Source of the DNA: an uncultured Aquimarina sp.
GTDB lineage: Bacteria; Bacteroidota; Bacteroidia; Flavobacteriales; Flavobacteriaceae
Assembly (NCBI GenBank): GCA_947497175.1
Contig: CANMFM010000006.1
Location: forward strand, 372,001-436,000
Reading direction: 5' to 3'
DNA length: 64,000 nucleotides
The notes under the pieces were generated by a model. It did no database searches. It worked only from the letters and a program-made list of their open reading frames with translations, and was not told the origin of the DNA. Shown here in pieces: positions 35,038 through 44,557 of this stretch; within the stretch, counting starts at the first letter, position 1; the number at the start of each line of letters is the position of its first letter. A program made the position numbers and the translations under genes.

Positions 35038-35060
35038 GATAATAAGAAATATTAAGAACT

Positions 35061-35765
35061 ATGGAATTTGAAAATGGAACTCAAATAAAAATTAATGGTC
35101 ATAATTCTAATCCAAAGAGATTTACAGATGATGAGATAGGAGATGATCATTTTTATACTGGTATTGATACACCTTTAAAACCAAATGCTTTTGAAATATC
35201 AGATGAGGATAAAAAGATTAGAATCGCTGAGTTGTTTGCAGAGATTATGGATGTTATGGGGCTAGATTTATCAGATGATTCTTTGAGGGGAACGCCAAAC
35301 CGTGTGGCTAAAATGTATATAGACGAAATTTTTTCTGGATTACACCCCAAAAATAAACCTAAAGTAGCATTGTTTGATAATAAGTATCGCTATCAGCAAA
35401 TGTTAGTAGAAAAAAATATTACTTTTTATTCTAATTGCGAGCATCATTTCGTTCCTATTGTAGGTAAAGCTCATGTGGCATATATTTCTTCTGGAAAAGT
35501 AATTGGTTTATCAAAACTGAATAGAATAGTGCAATATTTTGCCAAACGACCACAAGTTCAGGAGCGGTTGACAAATCAGATTGCTATAGAATTGAAACAA
35601 ATACTGAACACCGAAGATGTTGCTGTTATTATTGATGCCAAGCATTTGTGTGTGTCCTCTAGAGGAATAAAAGATGATACTTCTGCAACAGTAACTTCAT
35701 ATTATGGTGGTGTTTTTAATACTCCAGATAAAATTACTGAGTTACAAAATTATATAAAGGATTAA
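35061..35765 (+). CDS. folE: GTP cyclohydrolase I
   Basis: 234 residues, zinc-type (FolE1). SNCEHHFVPIVGKAHVAYI supplies the Cys and His ligands; VIGLSKLNRIVQYFAKRPQVQERL and KHLCVSSRGIKD complete the site with the second Cys. It converts GTP to dihydroneopterin triphosphate, the entry to folate and other pterins, including the antenna cofactor of photolyases. There are about 60 residues before the core. It shares an upstream palindrome with the photolyase operon 8 kb away. Confidence 0.97.
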   Translation: MEFENGTQIKINGHNSNPKRFTDDEIGDDHFYTGIDTPLKPNAFEISDEDKKIRIAELFAEIMDVMGLDLSDDSLRGTPNRVAKMYIDEIFSGLHPKNKPKVALFDNKYRYQQMLVEKNITFYSNCEHHFVPIVGKAHVAYISSGKVIGLSKLNRIVQYFAKRPQVQERLTNQIAIELKQILNTEDVAVIIDAKHLCVSSRGIKDDTSATVTSYYGGVFNTPDKITELQNYIKD

Positions 35766-35786
35766 TTAATTTTAAAGTGTACAACT

Positions 35787-35957
35787 ATGTTTGGGTTATT
35801 CAAGAAAAAGACAGAAGAAGAAGTACTTCAGAAGAAATATGAAAAATTGATGGGACAATGGCATCAATTGTCTAGCATTAATCGAGCAGAAAGTGATAAA
35901 AAATATGCTGAAGCCGAAGAAATTCTAAAGCAGATCGAATCTCTCAAACAAAATTAA
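35787..35957 (+). CDS. Small Lacal_2735-type protein
   Basis: 56 residues: MFGLFKKKTEEEVLQKKYEK, then a helical stretch and EAEEILKQIESLKQN, highly charged and predicted coiled coil. This resembles the Lacal_2735 family found in Flavobacteriia. It starts 22 bases after folE. A paralogue is at 52962-53144 on the other strand. Function unknown. Confidence 0.85.
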   Translation: MFGLFKKKTEEEVLQKKYEKLMGQWHQLSSINRAESDKKYAEAEEILKQIESLKQN

Positions 35958-35977
35958 TCTTAAAAATTTTAAACCCT

Positions 35978-36775
35978 GTGTCTGTGAATATCAAATATCT
36001 ACTAGGGGCTATTGTTACGATTCCGCTACTACCATTGATGTATATTCAGGGAAAACAGATTAGAAAAAAAATTCCATCTCTGCCTGAAGCAGAAGGACGT
36101 GAAGGGGTAAGTAGTATAAGTTCAAAAAAGAGACTTAGCTTGATTACCATAGGCGAGAGTACCATGGCAGGTGTAGGAGTTGATACCCATAAAGAAGGAT
36201 TTACAGGTATGCTGGCTGAAGATTTATCTACTAAATTGAATATTCAAATATGCTGGAAAGTCTATGCTAAGAGTGGATATACGGCAAAAGATGTACTACA
36301 AAAAATCATACCTAAAATAGATGAAAATAAAGTAGATATTCTTATTGTTGGCCTCGGGGGGAATGATGCATTTAGATTAAATACTCCAAAAAAATGGAAA
36401 AGTCATATTCTTAACATAATCAATGCATTGAAAAACAAATTCGAAAATGCAATCATCGTTTTTATCAACATGCCTCCGATAAAAGAGTTTACGGCGTTTA
36501 CCCCCTTGATGAAATTTACTCTAGGTAATTTGGTAACCTTGTTTGGAGAAGAACTCGAAAAGGTTATTGATGATCATAAAGAAGTTTATTTTCATTCTCA
36601 ATGTATCACCTTAGAAGATTGGATAAATAAAATGGACAGTAATGCTAAGCCTTCAGATTTTTTTAGTGACGGTGTTCATCCATCAAAATTGACCTACCAA
36701 ACATGGGCAAAAGATATTTCAGACTTTATATCAAATGATCAAAATATAGTAAAGAATCTAAAGCTAAGGGTATAA
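35978..36775 (+). CDS. SGNH/GDSL hydrolase with N-terminal membrane segment
   Basis: 265 residues with a GTG start (MSVNIKYLLGAIVTIPLLPLMYI). One N-terminal hydrophobic segment. SGNH blocks: TIGESTMAGVGVDTHKEG (Ser nucleophile), GLGGNDAFRLN (block III), and SDGVHPSKLTYQ (Asp/His). An esterase or lipase-like enzyme; substrate unknown. Twenty bases after the Lacal_2735-type gene and five before the next membrane protein, so probably one transcript. Confidence 0.85.
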   Translation: MSVNIKYLLGAIVTIPLLPLMYIQGKQIRKKIPSLPEAEGREGVSSISSKKRLSLITIGESTMAGVGVDTHKEGFTGMLAEDLSTKLNIQICWKVYAKSGYTAKDVLQKIIPKIDENKVDILIVGLGGNDAFRLNTPKKWKSHILNIINALKNKFENAIIVFINMPPIKEFTAFTPLMKFTLGNLVTLFGEELEKVIDDHKEVYFHSQCITLEDWINKMDSNAKPSDFFSDGVHPSKLTYQTWAKDISDFISNDQNIVKNLKLRV

Positions 36776-36779
36776 AAAA

Positions 36780-37202
36780 ATGAATATAGACATAATTCGA
36801 CTACTTTTTGATTTTGGTTTGTTTGTATTAATTTGGTTAGTTCAGCTTGTAATTTATCCAAGTTTTTGTGAGTTCGCAAAAGAAGATTTAGAGAGATGGC
36901 ATAAAAAATATACCCGAAGAATGACGATAATAGTACTTCCATTAATGCTAGGACAACTGAGTTTGGCTATAATTCAAGTAATAAATGATCACTCATGGTA
37001 CATCGTATTCGGTTTGATTATGATTTGCTTGGCTTGGGTATCCACTTTTTTTCAGTTTATACCGACTCATAATAAAATTTCATTTGGCAATGCAAATAAA
37101 ACTGTGCTGAATATGATGATCCGTAAAAATTGGTTACGTACTATATTATGGACTGTTATTTTTCTTCTCAGTTTTTATAAATGCTTATTTTATTTCGTAT
37201 AG
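36780..37202 (+). CDS. Four-helix membrane protein, unknown
   Basis: 140 residues, four predicted membrane helices, short polar loops (YPSFCEFAKEDLERWHKKYTRRM between helices 1 and 2, FIPTHNKISFGN between 3 and 4). The placing of W-H-K-K-Y-T-R-R and PTHN looks like a conserved cytoplasmic face, but I do not recognise a named family with certainty. Follows the SGNH gene by four bases. Confidence 0.7.
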   Translation: MNIDIIRLLFDFGLFVLIWLVQLVIYPSFCEFAKEDLERWHKKYTRRMTIIVLPLMLGQLSLAIIQVINDHSWYIVFGLIMICLAWVSTFFQFIPTHNKISFGNANKTVLNMMIRKNWLRTILWTVIFLLSFYKCLFYFV

Positions 37203-37244
37203 AGCACAGAATAAGATGACAAAACGATTAACTTTAAATTAAAA

Positions 37245-38270
37245 ATGAAAGTACCACTGCTCGTATTTAACGAAAACGGAATTTACTGTGAAGCAGCAGA
37301 TGTTTATCTGGATCCATGGCGACCAGTGGATAAAGCAATTATTACCCATGGTCATGCCGATCATACTCGTTGGGGGCATAAAAAGTACATTACTCATATA
37401 ACTAATGTTCCTATTATTAAACATAGGTTAGGCGATATCAATGTAAGTGGAAAAACATTTGGAGAGACTTTTATAATTAATAACGTAAAATTCTCTCTGC
37501 ATCCCGCAGGTCATATTTTAGGAAGTTCACAAGTTAGGGTTGAGCATAATGGAGAAGTCTGGGTGTTTACTGGAGATTATAAGATTGAAGATGATGGTAT
37601 TTCTGTTCCTTTTGAGCCTGTTAGATGTCACACGTTTATAACAGAATGCACCTTCGGTTTACCGGCGTTTAAATGGATTCCGCAAGAGGAAGTATTTTTG
37701 GATATAAATTCATGGTGGGCCTCTAATAAAGGCGAGGGAAAAACCTCGGTGCTTTTTGGGTACTCTTTAGGAAAAGCACAACGGCTATTAAAATATTTAG
37801 ATACATCTATTGGTTCCATATATACTCATGGTGCCATCGAAAACATGACCAATGTTCTTCGTCCTTTGGTTAAGTTTCCTAAAACTACATTAATTACAAG
37901 AGAAACTTCAAAAGAAGATATAAAAGGAAACATTGTGCTTGCACCTCCCAGTGCACATGGAAGCACATGGATCCGAAAGATGGTTCCCTATGAAACAGCT
38001 TCGGCCAGTGGTTGGATGGCTTTTAGAGGAGCTAGACGACGACGCGCTATAGATAAAGGTTTTGTACTTTCTGATCATTGCGACTGGCAAGGTTTGTTAA
38101 AAGCAGTAGAAGCCACTGGTGCACGTAAAATCATTAGTACGCATGGGTATACAGATATTTTTTCGCGATACCTAAGAGAGTTGGGGTATGATGCACGAAC
38201 CGAACAAACACAATATGAAGGAGAGCTATCAGAAATGGAAACCAAGAAAGAAAGTGAGGATGCTTCATGA
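37245..38270 (+). CDS. Ligase-associated DNA exonuclease (MBL fold)
   Basis: 341 residues. Metallo-beta-lactamase/beta-CASP-like: ITHGHADHTRWG (HxHxDH metal motif), HPAGHILGSSQV, FTGDYKIEDDG, TECTFGLP, and C-terminal SDHCDWQGLL and STHGYT. The family is named for its constant linkage to ATP-dependent ligase. The stop overlaps the ligase start by four bases (ATGA). First gene of the four-gene repair operon; it probably processes DNA ends before sealing. Confidence 0.95.
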   Translation: MKVPLLVFNENGIYCEAADVYLDPWRPVDKAIITHGHADHTRWGHKKYITHITNVPIIKHRLGDINVSGKTFGETFIINNVKFSLHPAGHILGSSQVRVEHNGEVWVFTGDYKIEDDGISVPFEPVRCHTFITECTFGLPAFKWIPQEEVFLDINSWWASNKGEGKTSVLFGYSLGKAQRLLKYLDTSIGSIYTHGAIENMTNVLRPLVKFPKTTLITRETSKEDIKGNIVLAPPSAHGSTWIRKMVPYETASASGWMAFRGARRRRAIDKGFVLSDHCDWQGLLKAVEATGARKIISTHGYTDIFSRYLRELGYDARTEQTQYEGELSEMETKKESEDAS

Positions 38271-39910
38271 AACATTTTGCCGAACTAATTAAAAAACTGG
38301 ACAGTACCAACAAAACAAATGTTAAGGTAAATGCTTTAGCCTCATATTTTGAAAGTGCTTCTGATCCTGATAAAGTTTGGACCATAGCCATTCTTTCTCA
38401 TCGTCGACCTCCACGGCCGGTCAATACAACTTTATTGCGCACTTGGGCTTCAGAATTAGCAAATATTCCACTATGGTTATTTGAAGAATCGTATCACATT
38501 GTTGGTGATCTGGCAGAAACCATCGCATTGGTGGTCCCCGCTTCAAAACAGAGTACAGAAAAAACACTAACGCAGTTTTTGACAGAAATGCTTCTTTTAA
38601 AGAAAAAAGATGAAATCGATAAAAAAGAATATGTACTAGAAAATTGGAAAGCACTCAATTATTACGAACGATTTGTGTTTACCAAATTGATAACAGGTGG
38701 ATTTAGAATAGGGGTAAGTCAAAAGTTAATGACAAGAGCATTGGCCAAAGCAACACAGATTGATGAAGATATTTTGGCGTATAAGTTGATGGGAAATTGG
38801 GACCCGAATACAATTTCATTCCAGGATTTAATTATCGAAGAGAACCCCGCAGATTTTTTGTCCAAACCTTACCCTTTCTATCTTGCTTATGCCATAGAAG
38901 ATAAGGTTTCTGATCTGGGAAAAGCCGAAGAGTGGAGTGTAGAGCATAAGTGGGATGGGATACGTTCACAAGTAATTATTAGAGATCGAGAACTTTTCGT
39001 TTGGAGTAGAGGCGAAGAATTGGTAACCGATAAATACCCAGAGTTTTACCAATTAGTTGGCCAAATTCCTGATGGAACCGTAATTGATGGTGAAATACTG
39101 CCGTTTCCTGATGGAAAAATAGGGACATTTAACGATCTACAAACGCGTATAGGTAGGAAGACCGTTTCCAAAGCGTTGTTAGCAAAAACTCCGGTAATCT
39201 TAAAAGCCTATGATTTGTTAGAATGGGAAGGAAATGATATACGTAATGAACCTTTTTATAAACGAAGAGAACTACTGGAAGCTTTGTATAAAAACTATCA
39301 TTCAGATAGAAAACTTGAAACAGATACCGACAAACCCGATTTGAGGTGGGATACCTTGCAACTATCAGAAAAAATGTACTTTGATTCTTGGGAAGACGTA
39401 GAAGAAGAAAGAAATCAAGCTCGCAAAAAACAGAGTGAGGGCCTCATGCTGAAACGAAAGGATTCTATTTATCAAGTTGGAAGAAAAAAAGGAGATTGGT
39501 GGAAATGGAAAGTTGATCCTTTAACCATAGACGCAGTGCTTACTTATGCGATGAGAGGTCATGGGCGTAGATCTAATCTATTTACAGATTATACCTTTGC
39601 ATTGTGGGATACACAAAAAGAAGAATTGGTCACTTTTGCTAAAGCGTACTCTGGTTTAACCGATGCAGAATTTAGACAAGTTGATTCTTGGATTAAGAAA
39701 AACACGATAGACCGATTTGGTCCGGTTCGTAGTGTTACACCTAAGCTTGTTTTTGAAATAGCCTTCGAAGGAATTGCACTATCCAAAAGACATAAAAGTG
39801 GTATCGCTACACGTTTTCCTCGTATTTTGAGATGGAGACAAGATAAAAAAATACAGGAAGCTAATACCTTAGATGATTTAAAAGCTATGATTCCTTCAAC
39901 AGACAAATAA
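38267..39910 (+). CDS. ATP-dependent DNA ligase
   Basis: 547 residues. Nucleotidyltransferase motif I EHKWDGIRS with the AMP-accepting Lys228; SRGEELVTDKYPEF (motif Ia/III region), DGEILPF, YDLLEWEGND, EGLMLKRKDSIYQ and WWKWKVDPLTIDAVL (motifs IV-V). N-terminal DNA-binding domain about 1-200, C-terminal OB domain. Most bacteria rely on NAD-dependent LigA, so this is an accessory repair ligase. Abuts the helicase gene with no gap. Confidence 0.96.
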   Translation: MKHFAELIKKLDSTNKTNVKVNALASYFESASDPDKVWTIAILSHRRPPRPVNTTLLRTWASELANIPLWLFEESYHIVGDLAETIALVVPASKQSTEKTLTQFLTEMLLLKKKDEIDKKEYVLENWKALNYYERFVFTKLITGGFRIGVSQKLMTRALAKATQIDEDILAYKLMGNWDPNTISFQDLIIEENPADFLSKPYPFYLAYAIEDKVSDLGKAEEWSVEHKWDGIRSQVIIRDRELFVWSRGEELVTDKYPEFYQLVGQIPDGTVIDGEILPFPDGKIGTFNDLQTRIGRKTVSKALLAKTPVILKAYDLLEWEGNDIRNEPFYKRRELLEALYKNYHSDRKLETDTDKPDLRWDTLQLSEKMYFDSWEDVEEERNQARKKQSEGLMLKRKDSIYQVGRKKGDWWKWKVDPLTIDAVLTYAMRGHGRRSNLFTDYTFALWDTQKEELVTFAKAYSGLTDAEFRQVDSWIKKNTIDRFGPVRSVTPKLVFEIAFEGIALSKRHKSGIATRFPRILRWRQDKKIQEANTLDDLKAMIPSTDK

Positions 39911-42370
39911 ATGAATAGAAATGAGCTTCAACAAATAGCGGTTGATTGGTTTGAGCAGCAAGAATGGACTCCATTTGCCTTTCAAAAACAGGCATGGGTA
40001 GCTTTTTTGAAAGGTAAAAATGGATTGTTGAATGCTCCTACTGGTAGTGGAAAAACATACGCACTTTGGGTTGCCATAGTTCTGGAGTATATTAAGAAAA
40101 ATCCCCAATATAGCTCAACACATAAAAAAGGTTTAAAAGCAATCTGGATTACTCCGCTTAAAGCCCTTTCAGTAGAGATTAAACAAGCAGCAGAGCGATT
40201 TGTAGAGGGGGTTGGTGTGCCTCTAACCGTAGGGATACGTACAGGTGATACTGATCAAAAAGAGCGTGCTGCACAGAAAAGAAAGATGCCAGATTTGTTG
40301 ATAACAACGCCAGAAAGTTTACATCTTCTGTTAGCTTCAAAAGGCTACGACCAAACCTTCAAAGATGTTTCTGCTATAGTAGTCGACGAGTGGCACGAAC
40401 TTTTAGGAAGTAAAAGAGGAGTGCAAATAGAGTTGGCCTTATCCCGATTAAAAACGATTTCATCTCAACTTCGAATTTGGGGTATTTCGGCAACAATAGG
40501 AAATCTTGATCAGGCCCGAGAAGTGCTTCTTGGTACAGGTTCTGAAGCACTGAATAATTCATTGCTAATCAAAGCAAACATTAATAAAAAAATAAAGGTA
40601 AAGTCAATCATCCCTAAAAAAATGGAAACTTTTCCATGGCGTGGGCATTTGGGCCTACATTTGTTAGATGAGGTTATTCCAATTATAAATCAAAGCAAAA
40701 CAACATTACTTTTTACCAATACAAGAGCACAATGTGAAATCTGGTTTCAAAAAATTTTAGAAAAATATCCAGAATTTGCAGGAGAAATTGCCATGCACCA
40801 CGGTAGTATTAATAAAGAAACCAGAGTCTGGGTAGAACATGCGATAAGAAACGAAGAACTCAAAGCGGTAGTATGTACTTCAAGTCTTGATTTAGGAGTT
40901 GATTTTGCCCCTGTAGAAACGATCATTCAGATTGGAGGCCCAAAAGGAGTAGCTCGTTTTTTGCAACGTGCTGGTCGTAGTGGGCATCAGCCGGGAAAAG
41001 AGAGTGTGATTTATTTTTTGCCAACTCATGCTATAGAGCTTATTGAGGCTTCTGCTTTGCAGAAAGCAGTAAAAAATAAGATCGTAGAAGATAGAGTGCC
41101 CTATTTGAATAGTTTTGATGTATTAGTACAATATTTAACTACGTTAGCGGTTTCAAATGGATTTTTCCCTGAAGAGATTTTTCCTGAAATTAAAAGTACG
41201 TTTTGTTTTCAATCAATTACCAGAGAACAGTATCAATGGATGTTAAATTTTATAACCATCGGAGCGCAAAGCTTACAATCCTATGATGAGTATAAAAAAG
41301 TAGAAATACAGGCTGATGGAAAGTTTAAGGTAAACAGTAGAGGAGTTGCCATGAGACATCGATTGCAAATTGGAACCATAGTAAGCGATGCTGTTTTGAC
41401 TGTAAAGTATATGAAGGGTGGGTATTTGGGTTCGATAGAAGAATGGTTCATATCGAAACTAAAACCAGGTGATGTATTTACTTTTGCTGGCCGCAATCTT
41501 GAGTTGTTTAAGGTTAAGAATATGCAAGTACTTGTTAGGAAATCTAATCAAAAGACTTCAAAAGTACCCAGCTGGATGGGCGGGCGTATGAGTTTTTCTT
41601 CAGAAATGAGTGAATTGCTTAGAGAAGAAATGTATCTGGCGAATGCTGTGTCAGGAAAATCAAGAGAGCTAAAAGCGCTAACTCATATTTTTAATAAACA
41701 AAAACAAGAAAGCATAGTTCCCGGTCCAAATGAATTTTTAATTGAAACTTTTAAAACCAGAGAAGGATACCATGCTGTTTTTTATCCATTCGAGGGGCGA
41801 TTTGTACATGAAGCTCTAGGTAGCTTATTGGCATACCGAATTAGTTTACTTTTTCCCATTACGTTTTCAATTGCTTTTAATGATTATGGATTTGAGTTAT
41901 TATCTGATCAGGAGATTGACATGCAACAGGTGTTGGATAATGATTTGTTCACTACAGAATTCTTAAGTAGTGATTTACGAAAGAGCTTAAATGCTACAGA
42001 AATGGCCAGGAGAAAATTTAGAGATGTGGCCGTAATTTCTGGATTGGTATTTACAGGATATCCCGATAAATTATTGAAAAGCAAACATCTTCAATCCAGT
42101 TCTCAATTGATATTTAATGTTTTTAAAGAGTATGAGCCTGATAATTTATTGTTTCAACAATCTTATACAGAAACGTTCGAACATCAATTAGAAGAAGGAA
42201 GATTGCAATTAGCGATGCAACGGATTACTGAACAGAACATTATCTGGAAACAATGCAAAAAACCAACTCCATTTTCGTTCCCAATCATTACAGACCGATT
42301 GCGCGAAAAGCTTTCTTCAGAAAAATTAGCAGATCGGATTAGAAAAATGACAATGCAATTAGAAAAATAG
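39911..42370 (+). CDS. Ligase-associated DEXH-box helicase (Lhr-like)
   Basis: 819 residues. Superfamily 2: NAPTGSGKTYALW (Walker A), ITPLKALSVEI, TTPESLHLLL, VVDEWHEL (DEWH in place of DEAH), GISATIG, TSSLDLGVDFAPVE and QRAGRSGHQPG (motif VI). The Lhr-type C-terminal region follows. Probably a 3'-5' translocase that opens damaged or branched DNA for its partner nuclease and ligase. Starts one base after the ligase stop. Confidence 0.96.
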   Translation: MNRNELQQIAVDWFEQQEWTPFAFQKQAWVAFLKGKNGLLNAPTGSGKTYALWVAIVLEYIKKNPQYSSTHKKGLKAIWITPLKALSVEIKQAAERFVEGVGVPLTVGIRTGDTDQKERAAQKRKMPDLLITTPESLHLLLASKGYDQTFKDVSAIVVDEWHELLGSKRGVQIELALSRLKTISSQLRIWGISATIGNLDQAREVLLGTGSEALNNSLLIKANINKKIKVKSIIPKKMETFPWRGHLGLHLLDEVIPIINQSKTTLLFTNTRAQCEIWFQKILEKYPEFAGEIAMHHGSINKETRVWVEHAIRNEELKAVVCTSSLDLGVDFAPVETIIQIGGPKGVARFLQRAGRSGHQPGKESVIYFLPTHAIELIEASALQKAVKNKIVEDRVPYLNSFDVLVQYLTTLAVSNGFFPEEIFPEIKSTFCFQSITREQYQWMLNFITIGAQSLQSYDEYKKVEIQADGKFKVNSRGVAMRHRLQIGTIVSDAVLTVKYMKGGYLGSIEEWFISKLKPGDVFTFAGRNLELFKVKNMQVLVRKSNQKTSKVPSWMGGRMSFSSEMSELLREEMYLANAVSGKSRELKALTHIFNKQKQESIVPGPNEFLIETFKTREGYHAVFYPFEGRFVHEALGSLLAYRISLLFPITFSIAFNDYGFELLSDQEIDMQQVLDNDLFTTEFLSSDLRKSLNATEMARRKFRDVAVISGLVFTGYPDKLLKSKHLQSSSQLIFNVFKEYEPDNLLFQQSYTETFEHQLEEGRLQLAMQRITEQNIIWKQCKKPTPFSFPIITDRLREKLSSEKLADRIRKMTMQLEK

Positions 42371-42386
42371 TAGATTTTATCCAGTA

Positions 42387-43025
42387 ATGCGAACAGAAAC
42401 GATAACATATCATCAGCAAACCTTTACGCTACATCACAGTGGCGCATTATATTGGCATGAGATCGAAATGCTTCTAATTGCCGATGTTCATTTTGGTAAA
42501 GTTACTCACTTTAGAAAACATGGAAGCGCTATTCCTCAGCATGCGATACAACGCAATTTTGAAAAATTGGATTTGGTACTTTCTCACTTTCGACCAAAAA
42601 CTCTATGCTTTTTAGGAGATCTGTTTCATAGTTATATCAACTCAGAATGGTTTTTGTTTGAAGAATGGGTAAAAAAAAAATCGTCTAAGATAATCCTGAT
42701 CTCTGGTAATCACGATGTAATTTCTCCATTGAGGTATGAAGAAATAAATGTTCTGGTTGCAAATGAATGGCAAGAAGAATCAGTCTTACTCACTCATATT
42801 CCAGAGAACAGAGCGGGTGTTTTTAATATTTCAGGACATATTCATCCCGGAATTCGATTGCAAGGAGCTGGTAAACAGTCAATATCAGTTCCTTGTTTTT
42901 TCAAAACACAACATCAATTGATTCTACCTGCTTTTGGAGCATTCACAGGAAAACATATTCTTAATCCTGGTAAGGACGATTTGATCTTTGCTATTGCCGA
43001 AGAAGAAGTAATTAGAGTGATTTAG
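42387..43025 (+). CDS. pdeM: Ligase-associated endonuclease PdeM
   Basis: 212 residues. Metallophosphatase motifs in order: DVHFGKVTHFRKHG (I), GDLFHS (II), GNHD (III), LTHIPEN (IV), GHIHPG (V). Usual length for PdeM. It completes the exonuclease-ligase-helicase-PdeM set. No terminator is evident before the photolyase operon, 91 bases on, but a new promoter region lies there. Confidence 0.95.
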   Translation: MRTETITYHQQTFTLHHSGALYWHEIEMLLIADVHFGKVTHFRKHGSAIPQHAIQRNFEKLDLVLSHFRPKTLCFLGDLFHSYINSEWFLFEEWVKKKSSKIILISGNHDVISPLRYEEINVLVANEWQEESVLLTHIPENRAGVFNISGHIHPGIRLQGAGKQSISVPCFFKTQHQLILPAFGAFTGKHILNPGKDDLIFAIAEEEVIRVI

Positions 43026-43092
43026 CCTAAGAATCATTCAGTATAATCTGTTAAACCTTTCTTAGTTACTTCTTTTTTGTTTAATGATTTAA

Positions 43093-43100
43093 TAAATTTG
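43093..43100 (+). promoter_or_regulatory. Putative -7 element of the photolyase operon
   Basis: TAAATTTG matches TAnnTTTG, and would start RNA near 43107, ten bases before the DUF2256 ATG. It overlaps the palindrome at 43094-43111. A TTTG at 43076 is too close for a standard -33, so basal activity may be low. Confidence 0.45.
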
Positions 43101-43111
43101 TTAAACAATTT
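43094..43111. promoter_or_regulatory. Putative operator of the photolyase operon
   Basis: Contains TTGTTAAACAATTT, identical over 14 bases to the palindrome before folE (35011-35027); one arm has a single mismatch. Extra half-sites: TGTTAAAC at 43049-43056 and TTGTTTAAT at 43077-43085. Repeated TGTTtAA units suggest a multimeric regulator such as the MerR/LitR (CarH) class; this is inference. Confidence 0.7.
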
Positions 43112-43116
43112 AGATA

Positions 43117-43260
43117 ATGAAAAAATCTTTACTTCCTAAAAAGACATGCGTTGTATGCCAAAAACCATTTACCTGGAGAAAGAAATGGCAAAAAGTTTGG
43201 GATGAAGTGAAGTATTGTAGCGAGCGTTGTAGAAGAAATAAGAAGAAGTTGTATGAGTAA
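43117..43260 (+). CDS. DUF2256 small zinc-ribbon-like protein
   Basis: 47 residues: [20 protein letters not shown], then [16 protein letters not shown]. Two CxxC-type pairs (CVVC, CSERC) indicate zinc binding. DUF2256 genes are regularly found beside cryptochrome/photolyase genes. Its stop overlaps the next gene by eight bases. Below usual gene-calling size. Function unknown. Confidence 0.92.
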   Translation: MKKSLLPKKTCVVCQKPFTWRKKWQKVWDEVKYCSERCRRNKKKLYE

Positions 43261-44554
43261 AACAGGTTTGGTTTGGTTTAGGAATGATTTACGATGTCAG
43301 GATAATACATCTTTGCATAAAGCAATTGCTGAAAATGATAAAGTAATAGGTATATATTTTTTTGATCCTAGACATTTTGAGACAACCGCCTTCGGATTTA
43401 AAAAAACAGATAAGTATCGAGCCCGTTTTTTGCTGGAATCGGTTACTCAGCTCAAACAAAACCTGGAAGCACTTAATATCTCTTTATTTATTTACCAACA
43501 GTACCCGGAAGATGTAATGCCTCAATTTTTTGAAGGCCGAAACGTATCGAATGTTTATATACAAAAAGAATGGACAACGGAAGAATCCGGTATATCTGAA
43601 GCGGTTAAAAATTCAATCGATAGATATGGTGTAACCTGGCATGAGGATTTTGATCAGTTTTTGTTTCATCCAGATGATATTCCTTTCGATATTCAAAATA
43701 TTCCTCAGGTATTTACCAATTTCAGGAAGAAATGTGAAAAGTATGCCTCAGTAAGGCAGCCAATCAGAATTCAAAAGCTTTCTGAAGAAAACCGCATAGA
43801 GAATACCACAGTGATACCCTTATTGAAGGATTTGGGTTTTGAAAGGTTTGGAGATGATCATAGATCTGCATTCTCTTTTTCTGGCGGAGAAGATGAGGCG
43901 CTAAAGCGCATAACGTCCTATTTCTGGGAAACTAAGAAACTTTCTTTTTACAAAAAAACTCGGAATGGCTTATTGGGTATCGATTATAGTTCAAAGCTTT
44001 CTGCCTGGTTAGCTAACGGAAGCATATCGGCTAGAACCGTGTATCACGAAGTGAAAAAATATGAAGAACAAATTATAAAAAATGATTCTACGTATTGGCT
44101 GATTTTTGAGCTGATTTGGAGAGATTTTTTTAAATATATCTCTATGAAACACGGTAATGATCTTTTTAAAATAGGTGGTATTTTGAATAGGAATTATGAT
44201 TGGAAGGACGATCCAAAATTAGTAAATCAATGGATCCATGGCGAAACCTCAGAACCATTCGTAAATGCCAATATGCTTGAAATTAAATACACAGGCTGGA
44301 TGAGTAATAGAGGCAGGCAAAATGTAGCTTCTTATTTTGCAAAAGAACTACAATTAGATTGGAGAATCGGGGCGAGTTATTTTGAGTCTCTGCTAATAGA
44401 TTATGACGTGCATAGTAACTATGGTAATTGGCAATATGTCGCTGGGGTGGGCAACGATCCAAGAGACCGAAAATTTAATATCAGATTACAGGCAGAACGA
44501 TATGATTCGCAGTATAAATATCAAAATCTCTGGTTACAATCAAAATTATTTTAA
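43253..44554 (+). CDS. DASH-family cryptochrome/photolyase
   Basis: 433 residues. N-terminal antenna domain [21 protein letters not shown], then [22 protein letters not shown]-binding C-terminal domain with [51 protein letters not shown] and [43 protein letters not shown]. The last block, with [24 protein letters not shown], is typical of Cry-DASH. These repair CPDs in single-stranded DNA and may act as light sensors. Second gene of the operon. Confidence 0.95.
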   Translation: MSKTGLVWFRNDLRCQDNTSLHKAIAENDKVIGIYFFDPRHFETTAFGFKKTDKYRARFLLESVTQLKQNLEALNISLFIYQQYPEDVMPQFFEGRNVSNVYIQKEWTTEESGISEAVKNSIDRYGVTWHEDFDQFLFHPDDIPFDIQNIPQVFTNFRKKCEKYASVRQPIRIQKLSEENRIENTTVIPLLKDLGFERFGDDHRSAFSFSGGEDEALKRITSYFWETKKLSFYKKTRNGLLGIDYSSKLSAWLANGSISARTVYHEVKKYEEQIIKNDSTYWLIFELIWRDFFKYISMKHGNDLFKIGGILNRNYDWKDDPKLVNQWIHGETSEPFVNANMLEIKYTGWMSNRGRQNVASYFAKELQLDWRIGASYFESLLIDYDVHSNYGNWQYVAGVGNDPRDRKFNIRLQAERYDSQYKYQNLWLQSKLF

Positions 44555-44557
44555 ATC

